Translations under genes and position numbers: made by a program
Assembly (NCBI RefSeq): GCF_004358755.1
Contig: NZ_SMZY01000001.1
Location: forward strand, 992,001-1,056,000
Source of the DNA: Peribacillus frigoritolerans
Lineage (GTDB): Bacteria > Bacillota > Bacilli > Bacillales > Bacillaceae
Direction: 5' to 3'
DNA: 64,000 nt
In this document: piece after piece, positions 58,675 through 64,000 of the stretch
How the letters are laid out: every line of letters starts with the position of its first letter
Position numbering within the stretch: position 1 is the stretch's first letter
The notes under the pieces: generated by a model
Told to the model about the DNA's origin: nothing
The model's database searches: none
Seen by the model: only the letters and a program-made list of their open reading frames with translations

Positions 58675-59679
58675 ATGAAGCTAAGTATTCTAGATCAGTC
58701 ACCTATTTCAGAAGGTTCCAGTGCAAGAAATGCCCTGAAGCAGACCCTGCAATTAGCAAAAGCAGCCGAAGAGCTGGGCTACACTCGTTTTTGGGTTGCT
58801 GAGCATCATAACACAAATGGTTTAGCAAGTACGGCTCCAGAAATATTAATATCTCACATTGCCTCAAGTACAAGCCGGATCAAAGTCGGATCTGGCGGTG
58901 TGCTGCTTCCGCAATACAGTCCTTTTAAAGTTGCTGAAACGTTCAATACGCTTGAAGTTCTATTTCCAAACCGAATTGACTTAGGCATTGGACGTTCACC
59001 CGGTGGTGGTGCTGAAACCCGTCTTGCACTGACTGATGGAATACGAAAGAGCTTAAATGAATTTCCAAGGCAGCTCCAGGATCTGCAAGGGTTTTTAAGC
59101 CAGTCGCTGCCAGTGGATCATGCATATTCAAAAGTACTAGCAATGCCTGGGTCGGAAACATCTCCAGAAATGTGGCTGTTAGGTGTTTCACATCGGGGAG
59201 CAAGGACTGCAGCGGAACATGGTTTGGCATTTACTTATGGACATTTTATCAATCCTGCAAGCGGGAGAAAAGCTATGAAAGATTACTTGGAACAATTTCA
59301 GCCCACACAACAATTAACATCTCCTAAATCCAATTTTTGTATTTTTGTTGTGTGTGCAGAAACAGAAGAAAAGGCTGAATATCTGGCGTTAAGCCAAGAT
59401 GCATGGCTTTTAAATGTGGAAAAGGGAGGAAATACAAAAATCCCCTCACCTGAAGAAGTGAAAAAGATTGATTTTTCTCCTGATGAAAAAGAGAAAATAA
59501 ACAGAAACCGAGATCGCATGATTATTGGCACACCTCAAAAAGTGAAAAATGAATTGCTTCGAATCGGAGCAGATTATAAAACAGATGAATGCATGGTGAT
59601 CTCCAATCTTTTCAGATTTGAAGACAAACTTAAATCTTATGAGCTTCTTGCTGAAGCCTTTGAACTTAAGCAAAGTTAA
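58675..59679 (+). CDS. Luciferase-like (LLM class) flavin monooxygenase
   Basis: The 334-residue TIM-barrel protein starts MKLSILDQSPISEGSS, with GYTRFWVAEHHNTNGLAST, KVGSGGVLLPQYSPFKVAE and LGIGRSPGG, typical of the MsnO8/YceB branch of LLM flavin monooxygenases that use FMNH2 and O2. Substrate unknown. ATG at 58675 behind GAGGAG, 27 bp after mocR, so probably the same transcript. Confidence 0.88.
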   Translation: MKLSILDQSPISEGSSARNALKQTLQLAKAAEELGYTRFWVAEHHNTNGLASTAPEILISHIASSTSRIKVGSGGVLLPQYSPFKVAETFNTLEVLFPNRIDLGIGRSPGGGAETRLALTDGIRKSLNEFPRQLQDLQGFLSQSLPVDHAYSKVLAMPGSETSPEMWLLGVSHRGARTAAEHGLAFTYGHFINPASGRKAMKDYLEQFQPTQQLTSPKSNFCIFVVCAETEEKAEYLALSQDAWLLNVEKGGNTKIPSPEEVKKIDFSPDEKEKINRNRDRMIIGTPQKVKNELLRIGADYKTDECMVISNLFRFEDKLKSYELLAEAFELKQS

Positions 59680-59778
59680 TCCACTTATCATCCAAGTCGT
59701 TTTGTTTTCATTCATCAATAATACTTGATACAATAGCGTTGCTTATAGATAAGGTAATTGTTGAAGGAGGACAAAGAA

Positions 59779-60789
59779 ATGTCCAATGAAAGTATAAATT
59801 TAAAAAAAGATGTGAAATTGTCTGTTCTGGATCTTGCTCCAGTTGTTGAAGGCAGTACACCAAGTGAAGCTTTTAAAAACACACTAGACCTTGCTCAGCA
59901 TACGGAAAAATGGGGATTTAACCGTTTCTGGCTTGCAGAACATCATAACATGGAGGGCATCGCAAGTTCGGCTACAGCTGTGTTAATTGGACATGTTGCC
60001 GGAGGAACGTCGAAGATCCGCGTTGGCTCAGGCGGAATCATGCTTCCAAACCATGCTCCCTTAGTAATTGCAGAACAGTTTGGAACGCTTGAATCCATTT
60101 ATCCGGGCAGGATTGACCTTGGACTGGGACGAGCTCCTGGTACGGATCAGCTGACAGCCCGTGCTCTTCGCAGAGAAAACATGAGCAATGGAGAAGATTT
60201 TCCAGAACAGCTTGATGAGCTAATGGAGTATTTTCAGCCAACAGAATCATCACATGTTAGTGCTGTTCCTGGTAAAGGCCTTAACGTGCCGATCTGGCTG
60301 CTTGGATCAAGCGGATACAGTGCTCAGCTTGCAGGAAGATTAGGATTGCCATTTGCATTTGCAAGCCATTTTTCACCGGAGCATACCATTCCAGCGATGC
60401 GGCTTTACCGAAGCAGCTTTAAACCATCTGAAGTGCTTCAAGAACCCTATGCTATGGTAGGTGCGAATGTTGTAGCTGCAGACAGCGATGAGAGAGCAGC
60501 TTATCTGGCAACGACAATGCAGCAGCAATTTTTAAACCTTGTCCGCAATCGTCCAGGCAAAATGCAGCCTCCTGTTGAAAATATGGAAGAGCTTTGGACA
60601 GCATATGAAAAAGCAGCTATTCATCAGCAGCTCGGTTCATCAATTGTAGGAAGTGCAAGCACTGTTAAAGGCAAATTAGAGAAGTTCTTAGATGAGACAG
60701 GTGCAGATGAAATTATGGTCAATGCTTCAATCTATGATCATCAGGAACGCTTGCGCTCATTTGAAATTGTTTCACAGCTTTTCAAGTAA
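59779..60789 (+). CDS. Luciferase-like flavin monooxygenase, second paralogue
   Basis: The 336-residue protein is a paralogue of its neighbour: [54 protein letters not shown] and [12 protein letters not shown]. Sequence divergence suggests an old duplication and a different substrate. ATG at 59779 has AGGAGG 8 nt upstream; an earlier start at 59758 precedes that site. The 99-bp gap before it may contain a separate promoter (TACAAT near 59733). Confidence 0.87.
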   Translation: MSNESINLKKDVKLSVLDLAPVVEGSTPSEAFKNTLDLAQHTEKWGFNRFWLAEHHNMEGIASSATAVLIGHVAGGTSKIRVGSGGIMLPNHAPLVIAEQFGTLESIYPGRIDLGLGRAPGTDQLTARALRRENMSNGEDFPEQLDELMEYFQPTESSHVSAVPGKGLNVPIWLLGSSGYSAQLAGRLGLPFAFASHFSPEHTIPAMRLYRSSFKPSEVLQEPYAMVGANVVAADSDERAAYLATTMQQQFLNLVRNRPGKMQPPVENMEELWTAYEKAAIHQQLGSSIVGSASTVKGKLEKFLDETGADEIMVNASIYDHQERLRSFEIVSQLFK

Positions 60790-60807
60790 ACATTGGAGGA
60801 AGAGATC

Positions 60808-61107
60808 ATGAACTGCAAAATAAATCGTAATGCTGCAAAAGAATTAAAAAAGCTGCTGAGTAAGGAAGAAGCTGAAGGTAAAATGATACGTGTCGTTGTG
60901 ACTGAAATGCACGGCGATCATGCTCATTATGACATAGCGCTCGATACACCGAGTGAGCATGATGAAATTGTAAAGACAGATAAAGAGATTGATGTGCTGC
61001 TTGATCAGCGTGAAGACTTTTTAGACGGCGTATGGATTCAGTATTTTTATGTGCCTGATCCAGGATTTGTCATCACAAACTCACAAAAAGGCACTCATAG
61101 ACATTAA
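60808..61107 (+). CDS. HesB/IscA-fold protein without cluster cysteines
   Basis: The 99-residue protein starts MNCKINRNAAKELKKLL and has the beta layout of HesB/IscA-like domains (KMIRVVVTE, HYDIALDTPSEHDEIVKTD, VWIQYF, GFVITNSQ). Cys residues that bind Fe-S in IscA are absent, as in several Bacillus YneR-like members. Function unknown. ATG at 60808 behind TTGGAGG; last gene of the monooxygenase group. Confidence 0.65.
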   Translation: MNCKINRNAAKELKKLLSKEEAEGKMIRVVVTEMHGDHAHYDIALDTPSEHDEIVKTDKEIDVLLDQREDFLDGVWIQYFYVPDPGFVITNSQKGTHRH

Positions 61108-61111
61108 ATGA

Positions 61112-61153
61112 TGAAAAGAATGAAACCGTAAAAGGTTTCATTCTTTTTTATTT
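61112..61153. terminator. Bidirectional terminator
   Basis: AAGAATGAAACC and GGTTTCATTCTT form a perfect 12-bp stem with a 6-nt loop, T-rich on both strands. It overlaps the stop of the gerC-like gene. Confidence 0.9.
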
Positions 61154-62232
61154 TTCATATTTGTTAGAGGCTCGATATCAAGCTGATAGCTCACTTCTAC
61201 TTTCATTTTCCTCCATTTTTGCAGCCACTCTTTTTCAGTAGTCGGCTTAGTAAAAGGTGTTTTAATGCGTTTTCCTATTTCAATAGGATCTGCTTCTAAA
61301 TCTTGCAGCGTTTTGATTAATTCTTCTGTCTGTTTTTCAAAATATGTTTCCAGTTCATTAGTAAGCGTCGTTAATTCTTTTTCATTGAAAAGGTTTTTAT
61401 CTCCTCTGTACTCATCAAGTCTTGCATGTAAATTAACATTTAATGAAAGGATATCACTGCTTGGGTTCAGATTGATCTTCACATCTGAGCGGACCTGCCC
61501 AAGTACAGCAGAGAAAGATGACAGCGGAAGGAATTTTAAATAGTAATTGTTATCAATCAGCTGATAGATTTGATCCTCTAAATAGGAGAGGGTATAAAGA
61601 AGCTTGTCATTTCTGAAAATACCTGTTCCAGCGTATTCGAAATTGTCATCCTCAATTTTAAATACAGGCAGAATAGGATCGGAGTATGGTGTATATAATT
61701 TATTTTTAAATTCATGCAAATTTGCAATTGTGATTTCCCCTTGGTCATTTTCCTCATAATGCTTTAGCATACGGTAGAGATAATAGTCAATGTTTTCTTC
61801 CTGTTCCAGCTGATTTTGAAGATATTCATCAAAGTTCCCATTTACGACTACCAAATAGATGCGCTGTGAAATATCAGGATCTGCAAGCAAAGTATTAATT
61901 AAAAAGGTAATACCTTTTTTAGCGAAATCTTCAGAAATGATGAGCATTCGAACTTGTCCTGATTTTATTTCGCGGTAATAATTCAAATTAAAATTTTTGC
62001 TGCCCTGTTTTAAAAGGTCCACTTGCATCGTAATGACCCGTTTCTTTTCTTTGATCAGGGGCGGGGTTAATGTGCTTAATATTACTTGATCACTTTCACC
62101 AGACCTGACAGACCAAAAAGTAACGGGTGCTATCTCTTCGATCGTATTGTTCTCGACAAAGGGACTGCATCCGGTTAATAGAATCATAAAGATAACCGAT
62201 AAGCAGGCAGTCCTTTTTTTTAGTTTACTCAT
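61138..62232 (-). CDS. Ger(x)C family spore germination lipoprotein
   Basis: The 364-residue protein has a signal with lipobox LLTGC and the Ger(x)C body (ILSTLTPPLIKEKKRVITMQ, FAKKGITFLINTLLADPDI). C subunits of germinant receptors sit at the outer face of the inner spore membrane and are required for receptor function. ATG at 62232 overlaps the gerB-like stop by 4 bp. Third gene of the A-B-C operon. Confidence 0.88.
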   Translation of the reverse strand: MSKLKKRTACLSVIFMILLTGCSPFVENNTIEEIAPVTFWSVRSGESDQVILSTLTPPLIKEKKRVITMQVDLLKQGSKNFNLNYYREIKSGQVRMLIISEDFAKKGITFLINTLLADPDISQRIYLVVVNGNFDEYLQNQLEQEENIDYYLYRMLKHYEENDQGEITIANLHEFKNKLYTPYSDPILPVFKIEDDNFEYAGTGIFRNDKLLYTLSYLEDQIYQLIDNNYYLKFLPLSSFSAVLGQVRSDVKINLNPSSDILSLNVNLHARLDEYRGDKNLFNEKELTTLTNELETYFEKQTEELIKTLQDLEADPIEIGKRIKTPFTKPTTEKEWLQKWRKMKVEVSYQLDIEPLTNMKNKKE

Positions 62233-63350
62233 GTCTTTTCACGTCCTTTTCGTTTCATGGCTGAAAATAAGAAAGACGGAACAAGTAAATAAGTTAAAGC
62301 TCCTGACCAAATTTGAATGTTCAATAATACGCTCTGTTCCATTCCAAATTGACTAAGCCATTCATCAGAAAGATAGAGACAGATAAATATAATAATAAAA
62401 CAGGCGTAAAAACCGACCTTGCTCGATTGTTTATTCAATTTTGAAGCAGCAATTTTTAAGCCTCCATAAAAATACAATAAAAACAATGCTCCCGCAAAGA
62501 TGGCGTTAAATAAAAGGATTGAAATTAAAATGATATCGATTCTCTCAATGATGGGAAATTGAAGATATCGTGCCATATGAACAATAGGAAATTTACTGAA
62601 GCTTAAATAATCTGCCCCGAAGAACAGTAAGGAAGCAATAAATATAAGTAAGTATTCCAGAATCGTCATGGCATTTGCAAAAGAGAGATATTTAAGGAAG
62701 TTCTGATTTGGCTTCAGCCAAGATGCTAAACAGATTAAATATTCAGGTCCTGACAAAGATGACCAAATCAACAATAAACTTTTCCATGAACCGTCCGGCC
62801 AGTCAAACGGTATGAGAGGGTAAAGGTCGTAAACAGAAGCATTTGTAGGCAGGAAAAAAATATAAAATAAGAGAATAAGCCAAGCTGTACAAAAAAAAGC
62901 AATCACTGCAAAGCCAATGGTTTTTTCCATTCCCTTCGAGGCAACGTAGAAGCAAACGAGCAAAATCATAAGGATCAGCCACTTGCTGTTCATGGAAGGG
63001 AAGATAAACTGTTCTACAATCTCTGCGTAACCTAGCACGATTACAATTAATTTTAAAAGAATGAAAAACAATCCCAGGACAGAAATAAATCGAACCATGG
63101 GCTTGCCTATTAATTCGATAAATCCTTGATATCCTTTTTTAGAATACTCAGATTGAAACCATTTAGACAACAAAATCAAATTTAACTGTGAAAGAATGCC
63201 AACCACGATAATTCCCCAAATCATATAGGGGTGAATCAAGTACATTGGCAAGATAATAAAGAAATAGAGCATCTGAAGCCTATTTGTCATAAGCATAATG
63301 TACACACCGTTAAAGGCATACGTTCGATCATATAGAGAAATAGATTTCAT
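62229..63350 (-). CDS. GerB family germination permease
   Basis: The 373-residue protein has ten membrane segments in the APC-like GerB fold (FIILPMYLIHPYMIWGIIVV, LSGPEYLICLASWLKPN). B subunits bind germinant amino acids or are needed for ion release. ATG at 63350 behind AAAGGAG, 4 bp after the gerA-like stop. Specific germinant cannot be assigned. Confidence 0.88.
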   Translation of the reverse strand: MKSISLYDRTYAFNGVYIMLMTNRLQMLYFFIILPMYLIHPYMIWGIIVVGILSQLNLILLSKWFQSEYSKKGYQGFIELIGKPMVRFISVLGLFFILLKLIVIVLGYAEIVEQFIFPSMNSKWLILMILLVCFYVASKGMEKTIGFAVIAFFCTAWLILLFYIFFLPTNASVYDLYPLIPFDWPDGSWKSLLLIWSSLSGPEYLICLASWLKPNQNFLKYLSFANAMTILEYLLIFIASLLFFGADYLSFSKFPIVHMARYLQFPIIERIDIILISILLFNAIFAGALFLLYFYGGLKIAASKLNKQSSKVGFYACFIIIFICLYLSDEWLSQFGMEQSVLLNIQIWSGALTYLLVPSFLFSAMKRKGREKT

Positions 63351-63354
63351 TATC

Positions 63355-64000
63355 TCATCTCCTTTGATTGTATCTCCATTTCTGAACAGGATGCAAATGT
63401 TCAGGACGCTCTTTCATTTTTGTCAGCGGACCTCGTATGAATAGATCATTCCAATCCTTTCCATAGAAGGGGGCAACCGGTGAAAAATAGGGTTCCTTTA
63501 AAGAGTTTAGTCCATTTAGGTGGGCAAAAAGCAGGATCAAACCAATCGCAATGCCAAAGATTCCAAAAAAAGAAGATAAAATCAGAAAGCTAAATTGGAT
63601 CAGTGAATTTGCTTTTGTCATTAAATAATTTGGGATTAAAAAAGATGCAATCGTTGATATTCCAACCATGACAATTAATACTTTACTGGCAAAGCCTGCT
63701 TCTACGGAAGCTTGACCAATGACTATACCCCCAATTACACCAAGGGTTTGACTGGATTTTGTCGGCATTCGTAAGCTTGCCTCTTTTATAATCTCCAAGA
63801 TAATCAGCATTAGAAAGGCTTCCCAGAAAGGCGAAAAGGGCAGTTTTGTTCTTGATTCCATCAGAACAAATAAAAGTTGAAGAGGAATCATCTGATAATG
63901 ATGTGTAGTCAATGCAACATAAAAAGGGATTAAAGTAATTGAAATAAAAAAGCTTAAGTAACGAATGCATCTTAAAAAACTGGCAACTGGCCATCGATTT
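63355..64000 (-). CDS. GerA family spore germination protein, C-terminal part
   Basis: The frame is open to the window edge, so the 5' part is missing. Visible residues include FISITLIPFYVALTTHHY, LPFSPFWEAFLMLIILEIIKEA, RMPTKSSQTLGVIGGIVIGQ and the C-terminal PWYG-like cytoplasmic tail, typical of the membrane half of GerA proteins. It is the first gene of the germinant-receptor operon. Confidence 0.9.
   Translation of the reverse strand, partial: NRWPVASFLRCIRYLSFFISITLIPFYVALTTHHYQMIPLQLLFVLMESRTKLPFSPFWEAFLMLIILEIIKEASLRMPTKSSQTLGVIGGIVIGQASVEAGFASKVLIVMVGISTIASFLIPNYLMTKANSLIQFSFLILSSFFGIFGIAIGLILLFAHLNGLNSLKEPYFSPVAPFYGKDWNDLFIRGPLTKMKERPEHLHPVQKWRYNQRR

Overview
The window is chromosomal DNA of an endospore-forming member of the Bacillaceae (Bacillus/Metabacillus type). 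Pointers are AT-rich sequence with strong AGGAGG ribosome-binding sites and GTG/TTG starts, an incomplete GerA-GerB-GerC germination operon, Spo0M, the sporulation-type diadenylate cyclase CdaS, bacillithiol deacetylase BshB2, lipoteichoic acid synthases, HxlR/HxlAB and a T-box leader. No rRNA, tRNA, CRISPR array, prophage or intact insertion sequence was seen.

Layout. 0-13 kb: the end of a GH18 hydrolase, a lipoprotein, an MFS exporter, a GNAT acetyltransferase, a SwrC-type RND pump, an LTA-synthase paralogue behind a WalR/PhoP-type box, a DinB protein, a three-gene ABC-2 exporter and a YwaF-type membrane protein. 13-50 kb is largely collinear, from memory, with the B. subtilis yod-yoj block: yodN, yozD, yodM, deoD, yodJ, yodI, yodH, ctpA, mhqD, yodC, yodB, then yojE, yojF, bshB2, yojI, cdaS, a LytE/CwlS-type hydrolase and yojM. 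Insertions in that backbone include a DUF2515 gene, a small-basic-protein/Hanks-kinase/Spo0M operon, a tauE-like permease, a 3-hydroxybutyrate module (GntP permease plus dehydrogenase), a decayed IS1595 transposase and a T-box-controlled second-type arginyl-tRNA synthetase. 50-64 kb: LtaS, a VanW protein, a YitT protein, YoxD, the formaldehyde-fixing pair HxlB/HxlA with divergent HxlR, a MocR regulator with two luciferase-like flavin monooxygenases and a HesB-like protein, and the germination-receptor operon running off the right edge.

Functional themes. Quinone and thiol-electrophile defence: WrbA and MhqD behind an MhqR-like site, YodC and YodB around a perfect dyad, BshB2, HxlAB. Envelope construction: two LTA synthases, a LysM/NlpC hydrolase, CtpA, a YodJ carboxypeptidase and a VanW protein. 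Sporulation and germination: Spo0M, CdaS, an Hsp20-like coat-type protein, Ger proteins and several tiny hydrophilic proteins.

The least explained features are non-coding. One is a family of about 120-bp imperfect palindromes whose tail abuts the stop codons of five unrelated minus-strand genes, with compensatory changes in the stems. Others are a 120-bp tandem pair with its own covarying hairpins, five 21-bp-phased repeats, and several perfect dyads at promoters. Eight genes too short for routine ORF cut-offs were added by reading ribosome-binding sites and frames directly. Comparisons with B. subtilis are from memory, not from a database search.
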